DNA from: CAIMWS01 sp964409245 | Lineage (GTDB): Bacteria; Verrucomicrobiota; Verrucomicrobiia; Limisphaerales; UBA1319 | Direction: 5' to 3' | Assembly (NCBI GenBank): GCA_964409245.1 | Contig: CAYPCQ010000017.1 | Location: 29,858 to 93,857, forward strand | DNA: 64,000 nucleotides | Shown here: one piece after another, positions 44,800 to 54,778 of the stretch | How the letters are laid out: every line of letters begins with the position of its first letter | How positions within the stretch are numbered: the stretch's first letter is position 1 | The notes under the pieces: generated by a model | What the model saw: only the letters and a program-made list of their open reading frames with translations | What the model was told of the DNA's origin: nothing | Database searches by the model: none | Made by a program: the position numbers and the translations under genes

Positions 44800-46920
44800 T
44801 CACGGCAAAGCCATGACCTGGAAAAAGGCCTGGCTTGAGGATTTGTTCACCAAAGCCCGTTTTTGCCTGTTGGTGGCGGTGACGGTGGCAACGGTTTCCC
44901 AAAGGCTGCCCAACGATTCGGCCCTTTGGATTTCGTATTTTACGCCCGGGGCGCTTTGAAAATATAACGGGAATTGACCGGCTTCAATAGGCGTTTTATC
45001 GGCATCCGCTAATTCACCCGGTTTGGGTTCGCTTTCCATCACCAATACTGAAGAGGGATCAGCAGGATCGGTTCGTGACCGGAACTCGGCCAGGTTGTTC
45101 ACTCCATCCAGGTCGGGATCGTCGGTTTCGCGAATCGCATCCGGGTATCTGCCCATCAACCCAATTACCTGAACCCATTCCGGGTAGGCAGGTGACCATA
45201 GTTGAGCGGGGCGGCCAGCCAAGGCCGGACCCCAGCCGCCCGTCCCTGAACGATAAAAGATGGTGGCCTGGGTGTCTCCAAAGCAGTTGGATTCAGCCCG
45301 TGGGGCGTTGCCCTCGCAGCAGACTCGCGACAGGTTCAAACAACCAGAGAAAGCGCCAAATCCGATGTTGGTTACGCCGTTGGGGATCAGGACCGTGGTC
45401 AGGCTGGCACAGCTGGCAAAAGCCAGAAAACCAATGCTGGTGGCACGATTAGGTAGCTGGACGGTGGCCAGGCTTGTGCAGTGATAGAAGGTGGTGTCGC
45501 CAATGTTGGGGACATTGTTGGGGATGATGATTTTAACCAGGCTGGTGCAACCATTGAAGGCTGAGTTTCCAAGATTGGCAACACTGTCGGGGAGGGAGAT
45601 GTTGGCCAGGCTGGCGCAGTCGGAGAAGGCGGCGATGCCCAGGGATGCCACACCTTTGGAGAGGGTGACGTTGGTAAGGCCCGTGCAACCCGCGAAGGCC
45701 GAAGCGCCGATACTGGCCACGCTGCCGGGGATCAGGATTTGGTTCAGGCTGGCGCAGCCGGAGAAGGCGGCGGCGCCCAGGGATGCCACACCTTTGGAGA
45801 GGGCGACGTTGGTAACGCCCGTGCAACCCGCAAAGGCCGAAGCGCCGATGCTGGCCACGCTGCCGGGGATCAAGATTTGGGTCAGGCTGGCGCAATCCGC
45901 AAAAGCGTATTGGCCAAGGTTGGTGACGCTGCCCGGAATAGTGACGCCCGCCAGGCGGGTGCAGCCGGATAGAGCCTTTTGGCCGATGCTCAGGACGCCG
46001 TCAGGAATCGCGATATCGGCCAGGCGAGAGCAGTCTCCGAAAGCGGAGTTGCCGATGTGGGTCACCCCTCGGGGGATGGTGACGTGCAGCAGGCTCGTGC
46101 AGCCGAAGAAAACCGCATCGCCAATTATTGGCAGACGATTGGGCAGGGTGATCCGGTTCAAACTGGTGCAGCCGCCAAACGCATAATAGCCGATATTCAG
46201 CACACTGTCCGGGAAGCTGATTCCGGCCAGGCTTGTGCAGTAGGCGAAGGCGTTGCTGCCGATGGTGCTCACGCCTTTGCCAAGGGCGGCCGTGGCCAGG
46301 TGGTAACAGCCAAGAAACGCGGAGTCCCCAATATTGGTTACGCTGTCGGGAATCGCGATGCTGGTTATGCCCAGGCAGCTGGCGAACGAATTGGGGCCGA
46401 TGGTTAAAACACCGTTCGGGATTGCATAATTCCCGGATTTCCCCAGAGGGAATTTAAGGAGCATTGTCAGGCTTGGGTTGTATAACACACCATTCAGGCT
46501 GTGAAAAAACGGATTCAGTGGATTGGTGGAAAATGCCGTCAAGTTGGTGCAGCCGGAGAAGGCAGTCGGTTCAATGGCGGCCACGCCGCTGCCGAGCATA
46601 ATATTGGCCAGGCTGGTGCAGCCAAGAAAGGCGCCATGCCGGATGCTGGTGACGCTATTAGGGATGGTGATTTGGGACATGCTGGTACTGGCATAAAATG
46701 CGAAATCCCCGATCGAGGTCACCGGCAGGCCCGTTATGGTTTCCGGAATGACTGGGTCGGTGGCTGATCCCGCATAACCAGTGATAATCACCTCGCCACC
46801 GCTTTGGTCATAAAAGAAATCACCGAATTGGGCGGAATGCAGGGCTGCCGGCGGGGAGAAAAGCAGCAAGGCGGACAAAATCCCCGGCGCACCAGCGCAC
46901 TGGACTACTTGGTGGAACAA
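44800..46920 (-). CDS. Secreted BspA-type leucine-rich repeat protein (LRR_5)
   Basis: A 706-aa surface or secreted protein. A short hydrophobic N terminus (GILSALLLFSPPAALHSA) is followed by YDQSGGEVIITGYAG, the usual opening of LRR_5 proteins. About 20 tandem 23-residue repeats of the form ITIPNSVTSIGDSAFxGCTSL cover residues 70-555. The region encoded by 45622-45897 is a recent tandem duplication of two repeats. After the repeats come LDGVNNLAEFRSRTDPADPS, a dockerin- or calcium-loop-like segment common in this phylum, and a beta-sandwich (KYEIQRAESLGSLWETVATV). Likely adhesion or protein binding; the partner is unknown. Confidence 0.88.
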   Translation of the reverse strand: MFHQVVQCAGAPGILSALLLFSPPAALHSAQFGDFFYDQSGGEVIITGYAGSATDPVIPETITGLPVTSIGDFAFYASTSMSQITIPNSVTSIRHGAFLGCTSLANIMLGSGVAAIEPTAFSGCTNLTAFSTNPLNPFFHSLNGVLYNPSLTMLLKFPLGKSGNYAIPNGVLTIGPNSFASCLGITSIAIPDSVTNIGDSAFLGCYHLATAALGKGVSTIGSNAFAYCTSLAGISFPDSVLNIGYYAFGGCTSLNRITLPNRLPIIGDAVFFGCTSLLHVTIPRGVTHIGNSAFGDCSRLADIAIPDGVLSIGQKALSGCTRLAGVTIPGSVTNLGQYAFADCASLTQILIPGSVASIGASAFAGCTGVTNVALSKGVASLGAAAFSGCASLNQILIPGSVASIGASAFAGCTGLTNVTLSKGVASLGIAAFSDCASLANISLPDSVANLGNSAFNGCTSLVKIIIPNNVPNIGDTTFYHCTSLATVQLPNRATSIGFLAFASCASLTTVLIPNGVTNIGFGAFSGCLNLSRVCCEGNAPRAESNCFGDTQATIFYRSGTGGWGPALAGRPAQLWSPAYPEWVQVIGLMGRYPDAIRETDDPDLDGVNNLAEFRSRTDPADPSSVLVMESEPKPGELADADKTPIEAGQFPLYFQSAPGVKYEIQRAESLGSLWETVATVTATNRQKRALVNKSSSQAFFQVMALP
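45622..45897. repeat. Tandem 138-bp duplication inside the LRR gene
   Basis: Bases 45622-45759 and 45760-45897 are near-copies differing at about ten positions. 138 bp equals 46 codons, two LRR units, so the reading frame is kept. This is more similar than the other repeats in the gene and points to a recent duplication. Confidence 0.85.
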
Positions 46921-47028
46921 ATTTATCTCCAGTTCATAATAACGAACGCTGCAAGTCAGAACCTTGCGTCCGATGATGGGTTATGCCATTTCACATTGAT
47001 CCTCGATCCCATAGACCTCTTCCCCTGA

Positions 47029-49185
47029 CTAACTGCTCCGGTATAAGATCAAGCCCGTGACGCAGTTGAGCAGGGCCACCACCAGGCAGACCTGGGCAAA
47101 TCCCAGCAGCGGCACCAGAAGGGCGCCGGAAAACAAAGCCCCAAGGCTGGCTCCCAGGAGATCCGCGGAATAGAGTTCCGAGCCGGTTTCAGCGCCGTTT
47201 TTGAACCGCCAGCGTGAGGCCAGGGGGAATTGCATGCCCGCCGTCACGCCAACCGCCAAGGTGAGCGCGTAGAATACCAGTCCGGCAAAGGTGGTGAGGT
47301 TGCCAGAGAAAAATCCGCCACTGGCGATGTTTAATCCCCAAGGGATCAGCAATGCCAAGCCGGCGAGCAGAAACACGGTTTGGGTCAATTTGGTTTTTTC
47401 CCTGCCTGGGGCCAGGCGGTTGGCGAAAATTGAACCCAAGGCCAGGCCGGCCATGAAAATGGCCACCATGAATCCGAGGTGTTGGTAAATGGATCCGAAC
47501 CTGAGCTGATAGCCCAGCAGCAAAATGAATTGCAGCGTGGAAGCGCTAAAACCTGAGGTGAAAAGGGCCAGGGAATGGGCCTTCAGTTTTGAAACAAAAA
47601 AGGCCAAAAAAACAACCAGCAGGGCTTCGATCAAGCCGAGCCGGTATTTGAACTCACTCATCCACATCCATAACGAATAAAAATATAGAATGGGATTACC
47701 ATCCCGGTTGATGGATGCTGGTTGCAACACGGCCCGGTCCATATCCGCCAGACGGTCCGGGCCAAGCATGGCTGCCAGGTAGCTCGGGGAGAGGCAGCGG
47801 GTGGGAATTTGTTTCTGGCCCGCCAAGCTTTGGATGTTCCGGTTCAGCGGAGTGTCGGACGCCAGGAAAAACACCCTGCTGGCTGGCAAAACCACAACGT
47901 TTGAAAACACCAATTTGGTGGTGTGGTAAACCACCGCCAAGGTTCGGGCCAATTCCGGACTGATGGCATTTTCATAAAGGCCCACGGAGAAGGACAGCAG
48001 GCCATCTGGATTCAACGATTTGCGGACAGCTTGAAAGAATTCATACGTGAAAAAACGATTCAATTGGGCGGTAGTGGGCGAAGGCAAATCGAGGATCACC
48101 GCATCGTAGCGCTGTGGATTGTTTTGCAGAAACCAGCGCCCGTCGGTTTGGACCACATGCAACCGCGGATCGGCAAAACTGGCGGGGAAATATTGCCGCC
48201 TCAATTGAAGCAACACCGGGTCCAGTTCCACGCAGGTCAAGTGATCGATGGGATGTTTCAAGATTTCCTGGGCGGTCCGGGAAAAACCGCCACCCACCAG
48301 CAGCACCTCGCGGAACTGCGAACGCTGAAGGAGGGGAAAGTGGGCGTTTTCTTCCGCTTCCTCGAGGCCAGCCTGAGTGGAGGCTGGCATTTCATTTTCG
48401 TAAAGATTGATCTGGCCCTCCATTTCAGTGGCAATGAGACGTCCGTAGGGGGAGTTGCCGTGGAACAGGATTCGCTGGCCTGGGAATTGCCTCCGGGTGG
48501 ACCAGGCGTCCAGATCGAATTTCATGGATACGAAACCCAGAACACAGGCGGTGAGCAGGATCAATGCGCAGGCTGGATAACTTCGTTTGTGGATACCAAG
48601 CAGGCTGGCACAAGCCAGGTTCAGGCTGGCTGGCAGGTAAAGTAGTTGGATATGGTCACCCAGCTGGACCAGGATCACACTGAACAACAATCCGCCAGCG
48701 ATGCTTCCCAAGCTGTCCGCCGCGTAGACATCAGCCAGGCCTGCCACACCTGCCTGTTTAGCCAGCAAGCCAAAGGCCAGGGTAAGCATAAAGCCGGAGA
48801 TCACACAAAATGGCAGCAGCAAAACCAAGGCTGCCTGGATGGTTTCCCCCGGGCCAACCGCCGCCCCGGGGGTGAACACCACATTTTTCAAGATCCGCAA
48901 GGCCAGGACTTGCAGGAAGGGAATCCAACTGATCAACCATTGACCCGCGATAAACGAGCGCCAATTCAGAAAACACCCACTGCCCAGGCGGCCCAGCCAG
49001 GCGCCCGCGCCGGTCAATAAAAACCAGCTGCCCAATACGATTCCAAGCACCATTTCGTTGCCATGAAAGGCGCTCAGCATTTCCCGCGTCAAAACCAATT
49101 GCGCAAAGACCGCCGACAGGCCAAGAACCAGCACACTTAGCCAGATGAGCCAGGCATCAACACGCGGGTGGCTCGCGAAGTTCAT
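47029..49185 (-). CDS. Spermidine synthase-like domain fused to membrane helices
   Basis: A 718-aa membrane protein. About 6-7 helices at the N terminus are followed by a cytosolic spermidine-synthase-like Rossmann domain around residues 240-480, then another 6-7 helices. The methyltransferase-like domain shows EVLLVGGGFSRTAQEILKHP, LTCVELDPVLLQLRRQYFP, HVVQTDGRWFL and YDAVILDLPSPTTAQLNRFF, the last resembling the family's D-x-x-D/P active loop. The polyamine-site acids of genuine SpeE are not clearly kept, so it may not make spermidine. Widespread in environmental bacteria and functionally undefined. It lies 108 nt upstream of the LRR gene on the same strand. Confidence 0.85.
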   Translation of the reverse strand: MNFASHPRVDAWLIWLSVLVLGLSAVFAQLVLTREMLSAFHGNEMVLGIVLGSWFLLTGAGAWLGRLGSGCFLNWRSFIAGQWLISWIPFLQVLALRILKNVVFTPGAAVGPGETIQAALVLLLPFCVISGFMLTLAFGLLAKQAGVAGLADVYAADSLGSIAGGLLFSVILVQLGDHIQLLYLPASLNLACASLLGIHKRSYPACALILLTACVLGFVSMKFDLDAWSTRRQFPGQRILFHGNSPYGRLIATEMEGQINLYENEMPASTQAGLEEAEENAHFPLLQRSQFREVLLVGGGFSRTAQEILKHPIDHLTCVELDPVLLQLRRQYFPASFADPRLHVVQTDGRWFLQNNPQRYDAVILDLPSPTTAQLNRFFTYEFFQAVRKSLNPDGLLSFSVGLYENAISPELARTLAVVYHTTKLVFSNVVVLPASRVFFLASDTPLNRNIQSLAGQKQIPTRCLSPSYLAAMLGPDRLADMDRAVLQPASINRDGNPILYFYSLWMWMSEFKYRLGLIEALLVVFLAFFVSKLKAHSLALFTSGFSASTLQFILLLGYQLRFGSIYQHLGFMVAIFMAGLALGSIFANRLAPGREKTKLTQTVFLLAGLALLIPWGLNIASGGFFSGNLTTFAGLVFYALTLAVGVTAGMQFPLASRWRFKNGAETGSELYSADLLGASLGALFSGALLVPLLGFAQVCLVVALLNCVTGLILYRSS

Positions 49186-49273
49186 AAACTCGGATTCTGT
49201 CCGGGGATCTAAATCGTTTTTTTGGTTTTATTAAGATTACGGAGCTGTCAAACCGTTTAAACCGGGCGCAGTT

Positions 49274-51937
49274 TCAATACCGCGCTGAATTTTTCTTGAG
49301 CGCTTTGACCGGGCCGTTGGTGGCCAGGCTGGGAGCTAGTGTTTCCAGCCGTTTTTTCAAATCATCCAATTCCTGGCGCAGGCTGGCATTCGCTTTTTGG
49401 ATTTCTGAAATATCGCTGCGCACGTCCTGTAATGGGATGACGGGTTTCTGGTTGGAACGTAATTCAGACAAGGATTTTTGGGCAGCCTGGTATTCAGGGC
49501 TGGACTTGCCGGTTTTATTGAAGGTTTCCAGGGCCGGGATGGCTTTGGGATCCTTGAGGGTTCCCAAGGCGTTCAAGGCGGCGGTTTTGAGGTGTGTTTT
49601 GCCATTCAAAACCTGCTGGAGCAAGAACTCACGAATAGAATCCCGATTGTCTCTCAAACTGGCCAGAAAAGCCAGGGATTCCAAGGCCGAAGCATACTCC
49701 CAAGTGGGAAAATCAGCCGCCTGTTTCTGAAGATAATTGAACAATTCATCCACCACGGCGGGATCGCGCTGGCTGCGCATGGCCCGAATGGCGGCGCTGG
49801 CGACTGAATTATGAAACGAAGGGGTCTGCAGATGTTTGCGAACCAATGACTGGGCTTCGCTTTGGCTGTAATGGCCCAGGGCGGAAATAATTTCCGCCAG
49901 GATATAAGGATTTTTTTCGGTTCCCGCCGCGGCCAGCAAGGCGGCCAAGGTTTTCTCCCGGTAAAATCCGCTGAGGGCGCGAAACACCGCCTGGCGGATC
50001 CGCGCATCGGTCTGGTTGCGGGAATCCAGCAGGGCAGCCAACGCTTCGTCGGTATGGATCGTGGCCAAAGCGTTGGCCGCCGCGGTTTTGATGCCGTGGA
50101 AACCATCACGGTTTAGGGCGGTTTTCAATTGGGCCACCGCTTCGTGATCCTGGCGGCGCGATAATTCTTCCACGGCCAGGAAACGTCCCACGACATCCTG
50201 CTGGTTGGTCATTTGGATCGTGATCATGGCGGCCGGCGGATGAAAGTTGATTTTGGCGAGCAAGGCCAGGTCGGGGTCGATTCGCACTAACGTGGGCGCC
50301 TCATTCAATTTAAAATAGAAATCCTCGGCGGGCAGTTGAATTTCAATTTCGCGATCCACGCGTTCGTTTTTGATGTGAAAGCCGAGCTTGAGCGGAACTT
50401 GGAACAACAAAACCTGCTCGCTGGTTTTTTGGACTTGTTTGACGGTGATTTTGGCCAGTTTGGCGCGTTCATCCCAGGCGTAGGCGATGTCCAGCTCCGG
50501 GTGGTGGGCATGGTAAACCCACTGGTCAAAAAAGCGGTCCATGGATTGGCCGGACAATTCTTCGATCACCTGCAGCAAATCCTCGGTGACGACCGAGCCA
50601 TAGCGGTGACGTTCCAGGAAAGTTTTGATGCAGCGGCGATAGAGTGTTTCGCCCAATTGCGAGCGCAGCATGTGCAGCACCCAGGCCCCCTTTTGGTAGG
50701 ACAATGCCCCGTAGCGCATGAACATGTCGTCCGGATGCTGGAAATCGCGGATGAAAATCGGTTTGCCATCGTTGGGTCGGCTCAATAATCCCTGGGCAGT
50801 ATGGAATAGGGAACTGCGGAAGGCATCGGAGCCATTCCTGGCCCCCTCATAAAGCATTTCGTAATAAGTGGCGAAGCCTTCGTTCAACCACAGGTGGGAC
50901 CAATCCTTGCAGGTGACCAAATCACCAAACCATTGGTGCGCCATTTCGTGGGCTACCAAGCCTTCGCTCTCCGACAGGTTCTCGGTGTCGGCGGAAAAAA
51001 GCGTGCTGTCGGTCAGGGTGGTCATGGAGGTGTTTTCCATGCCGCCCGCTACGAAATCATTGACGCAGACCTGGTCATACCTGGCCCACGGGTAAGGCAC
51101 GCCGATTTCTTTTTCAAAGAAAGCCATGATTTCGCGGGTGGAACGGAAAGAATTGGAAGCCTGGTTGAACGCGGAAGGCAGCGTATAAAAGGCCAGGGGG
51201 ACATCCCGGTGCTGATCCTCCAATTTGCTGAAATGCCCCGCCACCAGCGAAATCAGATAATTGACATGGGGTTGGTCCTGCCGCCAGCGAAATACCATAA
51301 GCCCGGTAGGGGAGTCCAATTCCCGGGACAGCAAGCGGCCGTTGGACAAGGCAATCATATCCTGGGGGACACGGCAGGTGATTTCCGAGGTGAATTTTTC
51401 GTTGGGGTGATCAAAGCTGGGGTACCAGTAACGGGCCTCGATTGCTTCCCCCTGGGTAAAGAGGTGGGTGTCCCCCGTTTTGTATCCCATCTCCGGGGTG
51501 CGGAAATAAAGCCCCCGGCTAGGCTGCGCCGCATAATGGATTTCAACCGAAGTGGCGGTGTCCACCGCGATCGGTTTGGCAAAAGTGACGACCAATTCCT
51601 GATCATCGTATTGCCATGCTTGGATCTTCGACGAAGCCACCACATTGGAGATCCATAAATTGACCGCGTTCAGGCGCATTTGGGTGAGCGGCCGGGCGAT
51701 CGGCTTGAATTGGATAACGGTGCTGGCCCGGAGGGTCCGCTGCTTGAAATCGGGTGTCACATCGATCGCCAGGTTGAGGATATCGACTTTCCGATCAGGC
51801 ACGTATTGGCGGGCGCCAGGGATTTTGCCGGCCGCTGGGTCATCACTGCCCAAGGCCGGGGGCATGAAACCGGATAAGGTGCAAAGCAAGGCGCAAGCCA
51901 GCGGCAGGCTGGCGCGGATGTTCAAGCAGCGTGTCAT
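49274..51937 (-). CDS. Secreted M1 family aminopeptidase with HEAT repeats
   Basis: An 887-aa secreted zinc aminopeptidase; signal region ASLPLACALLCTLSGFM. The M1 N-terminal beta domain is followed by the exopeptidase motif GGMENTS and the zinc site HEMAHQWFG with the third ligand in LWLNEGFATYYE, about residues 300-350. After the catalytic domain are HEAT-like repeats (AVAQLKTALNRDGFHGIKTA, IRQAVFRALSGFYREKTLAA and more), in place of the usual M1 C-terminal domain, and a final coiled coil (EIQKANASLRQELDDLKKRL). Start at 51937 gives a signal peptide; the frame extends to 51988. It follows a methyltransferase gene by 23 nt. Confidence 0.92.
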   Translation of the reverse strand: MTRCLNIRASLPLACALLCTLSGFMPPALGSDDPAAGKIPGARQYVPDRKVDILNLAIDVTPDFKQRTLRASTVIQFKPIARPLTQMRLNAVNLWISNVVASSKIQAWQYDDQELVVTFAKPIAVDTATSVEIHYAAQPSRGLYFRTPEMGYKTGDTHLFTQGEAIEARYWYPSFDHPNEKFTSEITCRVPQDMIALSNGRLLSRELDSPTGLMVFRWRQDQPHVNYLISLVAGHFSKLEDQHRDVPLAFYTLPSAFNQASNSFRSTREIMAFFEKEIGVPYPWARYDQVCVNDFVAGGMENTSMTTLTDSTLFSADTENLSESEGLVAHEMAHQWFGDLVTCKDWSHLWLNEGFATYYEMLYEGARNGSDAFRSSLFHTAQGLLSRPNDGKPIFIRDFQHPDDMFMRYGALSYQKGAWVLHMLRSQLGETLYRRCIKTFLERHRYGSVVTEDLLQVIEELSGQSMDRFFDQWVYHAHHPELDIAYAWDERAKLAKITVKQVQKTSEQVLLFQVPLKLGFHIKNERVDREIEIQLPAEDFYFKLNEAPTLVRIDPDLALLAKINFHPPAAMITIQMTNQQDVVGRFLAVEELSRRQDHEAVAQLKTALNRDGFHGIKTAAANALATIHTDEALAALLDSRNQTDARIRQAVFRALSGFYREKTLAALLAAAGTEKNPYILAEIISALGHYSQSEAQSLVRKHLQTPSFHNSVASAAIRAMRSQRDPAVVDELFNYLQKQAADFPTWEYASALESLAFLASLRDNRDSIREFLLQQVLNGKTHLKTAALNALGTLKDPKAIPALETFNKTGKSSPEYQAAQKSLSELRSNQKPVIPLQDVRSDISEIQKANASLRQELDDLKKRLETLAPSLATNGPVKALKKNSARY

Positions 51938-51960
51938 ATATTCTTCGAGTTCACCGAGTT

Positions 51961-52656
51961 TCAGCCGATCAGCAGCGCGCAATTCCAAGCCAGGAATTCG
52001 CGCAGGAGCGGCACCTGCATCAGGAATGCGAACTCTGGATAATAACGGGGCGCCACCCGGATGATTTTCAATTGGGGATGGTTGCGGATCAATCGCAAAG
52101 TTTGGCCAATGTAAGTAGGGAAAAGGTTTTGGAAGGGGGTGTGTTTGCGCGGTTTGCGGACCAACCGATCATACACGCGGATGCCCAACTGCGGTCCCAG
52201 GTAGTGAAATGGGGAAAATTCGTGCCCGCCCCAGGGGGAAAGCCAGTTAGTCCAGCTCAGGTAAAAACGCCCGCCCGGCTTCAGGATGCCGGGGATGGAT
52301 TCGATAAAACGCTCCGGCTTGGATAAATGCTCGTAAACGTTGGAACAGATGACCACATCATATTTGCCGAGGCGGGAAAGGTCATCCAAGTCAATATTGA
52401 TGGGTTTGAAGACGGCCTTACTCAGGCCGGGATCGAGGTAGTTGCCTTCATCGGCAAACACCACCTGGCAACCGCGGCCGATCAGCTCCGCGCCAAAGAT
52501 ACCATGCCCGCAGCCCAAATCCAGAACGGTCAAGCCCCGGCTGAAAACCACCCCCTGCCGCTCCATCCATTGGATGGCATCCAAGGCTTGCAGCCGATAA
52601 AATCCGGCATCGTCCTGGTGCTTCAGGTGCTGGAGTATCAGTTTATGGATTATCAT
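51961..52656 (-). CDS. Class I SAM-dependent methyltransferase
   Basis: A 231-aa methyltransferase-11-type protein. The SAM-binding motif I is VLDLGCGHGIFGAELIGRG, the acidic motif II is in VVFADEGNYLD, and motif IV/post-I is YDVVICSNVYEHLSKPERFI followed by ILKPGGRFYLSW. The substrate is not indicated; similar proteins modify small molecules, sugars or lipids. It lies 23 nt upstream of the M1 aminopeptidase gene and 48 nt downstream of the dehydratase gene, all on the minus strand, so the three may be co-transcribed. Confidence 0.88.
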   Translation of the reverse strand: MIIHKLILQHLKHQDDAGFYRLQALDAIQWMERQGVVFSRGLTVLDLGCGHGIFGAELIGRGCQVVFADEGNYLDPGLSKAVFKPINIDLDDLSRLGKYDVVICSNVYEHLSKPERFIESIPGILKPGGRFYLSWTNWLSPWGGHEFSPFHYLGPQLGIRVYDRLVRKPRKHTPFQNLFPTYIGQTLRLIRNHPQLKIIRVAPRYYPEFAFLMQVPLLREFLAWNCALLIG

Positions 52657-52704
52657 GATCTTGGCGATACGATACGCGCACTTGGGCCGGTTCGGAAATC
52701 ATAA

Positions 52705-54630
52705 TCAGCACTTTGGCGCGGGATCCAATCTCCGCAAGATGGCCTCCACATCATAGACACATCCTCCCCAAGTGCCCCCGCCCGCCTGCTGCAAGGCCGC
52801 CCATAAGCGGGTATCGGCCGGCAATTCCGGATTGGGCGACAACCCGGGATGGGGTGGGCGCCGGGATAATTTCTGCGCCCCCACCTCCGGGGTGAAACGC
52901 TCGCCGCCTTCGCCGATGAAATCCAAGCTTCCCTCCAGTTTGCGGGTGTCGATGGTGATGCGGATGAGATCCCCATCGCGCACTTTGCCCAGCGGGCCAC
53001 CGGCAAGGGCTTCAGGCCCCACGTGGCCAATGCAGGCTCCGGTGGAAACCCCGCTGAAGCGGGCATCGGTGATCAAAGCTACTTCGCGGCCAAAAGGCAG
53101 ATACTTCAAGGCGGAGGTCAGCTGGTAAGTTTCCTCCATCCCGGTGCCCAGGGGGCCGCAGCCGATCAGCACCAGGATATCCCCAGCCTTCACCCCACCT
53201 TGCTTCAGCGCGCGGATGGCTTCCCGTTCCTGGGTGAACACTTTGGCCGGACCCTCCCGCCGAAAAACACCAGCTTGATCCAGCAGGGCGGGATCGATGG
53301 CGGTGCTTTTCACCACCGAACCTTCCGGAGCCAGGTTCCCCCGCGGGAAAGTGACGGTGCTGCTGATTCCCCGCTGGCGGGCCTGGTCCGGGGAAAAGAT
53401 GACTTCCTCCGCCTCGATGCCATCCAATTCTTTCAACAACTTCCGAAACCGGCGGCGTCTTTCAGACGTTTCCCATTCGTCCAAAACGGCGCCCAACGTT
53501 TTTCCTGAGACGGTCAAGACGGAGGTATCGAGGATGCCCTCCCGGCGCAAATGACGCATCACCTCCGGCACTCCGCCCGCCAGGAACACCCGGATGGTTG
53601 GGTGGTTTTGCGGGCCATTGGGCAGGGCATCCACCAGCCGGGGCACCCGCCGGTTTAGCTGGATCCAATCCTCAACCCCCGGCCGGGCCAGGCCTGCGGC
53701 ATGGGCGATGGCGGGAATGTGGAGCAGCAAATTGGTGGATCCGCCAAAGGCCGCATGGACCGCCATGGCATTGCGGATACTGGCCTGGGTCAAGATATCG
53801 CGTGTCTTAAGCCCCATTTTTTCGAGGGCCACCAGGCTTTGTGCCGAGCGGATGGCGGTGTCCACCCAGACCGCCTGGCCGGACGGCGCGAGGGCGGAGT
53901 GGGGGAGGGAAAGGCCCAGCGCTTCGCCGACCACCTGGGAGGTGGCGGCGGTGCCCAGGAATTGGCATCCCCCACCCGGGGTGGCGCAAGCGCGGCATCC
54001 CAGCTCCGCTGCTTCTGACAAAGAGATGGATCCGTGCGCAAAACGGGCTCCGATGGATTGGATTTTACCGGCATCCTCGCCTTTTTTCGGGGGCAAGGTG
54101 ACGCCCCCGGGAACCAGAACGCAGGGAAGGTCATTCATTCCGGCCAGAGCCATCATCATCGCCGGTAATCCTTTGTCGCAGGTGCTGACGCCCAGCACCC
54201 CGGCCCGGGTGGGCAGGGAGCGGATCAGGCGCCGCAGGACCAGAGCCGCATCGTTGCGGTAGGGCAGGCTGTCAAACATGCCGGTTGTGCCTTGGGTGCG
54301 GCCGTCACAGGGATCCGAGCAATAAGCCGCGAAAGGGATCGCCGCCAGGCGTTTAAACTCGCGCGCCGCCGCCTCCACCAGGAGGCCCAGCTCCCAATGG
54401 CCGGTGTGATAGCCCAAGGCGATAGGCTGGCCATCGGGTGCGCGCAAGCCGCCCAGCGTGCTGAGGATCAGGAATTGCTTATGCCCCAGGTCCGCGGGCT
54501 GCCACCCCATGCCGGCATTTTGGGTCATGCCAAACAATTCCCCGCTGGGGCGGTTGAGCAATAGCTCTCCGGTCAAAGGCAGTTGGCCTCCGGGACCGGG
54601 CGCCTGGCTGGTGATATCATAGATATCCAT
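52705..54630 (-). CDS. YjhG/YagF-type sugar-acid dehydratase (IlvD/Edd family)
   Basis: A 641-aa IlvD/Edd-family dehydratase. The start DIYDITSQAPGPGGQLPLTG and LFGMTQNAGMGWQPADLG match the YagF/YjhG xylonate dehydratase subgroup rather than IlvD or Edd. Cysteines that would bind the iron-sulfur cluster are seen in YCSDPCDGRTQG, GVSTCDKGLPAMMMAL and GCRACATPGGGCQFLGTAAT. The C-terminal half has LIGCGPLGTGMEETYQLTSA and ITDARFSGVSTGACIGHVGP, typical of the family. It would convert D-xylonate or a similar sugar acid to a 2-keto-3-deoxy acid. The ATG at 54630 is preferred to a GTG at 54645. With the GH127-like genes it fits pentose use, but the pathway partners are not here. Confidence 0.87.
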   Translation of the reverse strand: MDIYDITSQAPGPGGQLPLTGELLLNRPSGELFGMTQNAGMGWQPADLGHKQFLILSTLGGLRAPDGQPIALGYHTGHWELGLLVEAAAREFKRLAAIPFAAYCSDPCDGRTQGTTGMFDSLPYRNDAALVLRRLIRSLPTRAGVLGVSTCDKGLPAMMMALAGMNDLPCVLVPGGVTLPPKKGEDAGKIQSIGARFAHGSISLSEAAELGCRACATPGGGCQFLGTAATSQVVGEALGLSLPHSALAPSGQAVWVDTAIRSAQSLVALEKMGLKTRDILTQASIRNAMAVHAAFGGSTNLLLHIPAIAHAAGLARPGVEDWIQLNRRVPRLVDALPNGPQNHPTIRVFLAGGVPEVMRHLRREGILDTSVLTVSGKTLGAVLDEWETSERRRRFRKLLKELDGIEAEEVIFSPDQARQRGISSTVTFPRGNLAPEGSVVKSTAIDPALLDQAGVFRREGPAKVFTQEREAIRALKQGGVKAGDILVLIGCGPLGTGMEETYQLTSALKYLPFGREVALITDARFSGVSTGACIGHVGPEALAGGPLGKVRDGDLIRITIDTRKLEGSLDFIGEGGERFTPEVGAQKLSRRPPHPGLSPNPELPADTRLWAALQQAGGGTWGGCVYDVEAILRRLDPAPKC

Positions 54631-54778
54631 ATTCGGATGCGACACTTATGGCCGTTTCAACAAACACGTTTACTTTTACGCAAATTGGGAAGCCCGCCAA
54701 AGGAAAAAGCGCGGCCAGCACGCAATACTCTTGCCAAAGTGTTGCACTTGGGGCGAGGTAAACCAAGATGAACTGCGC

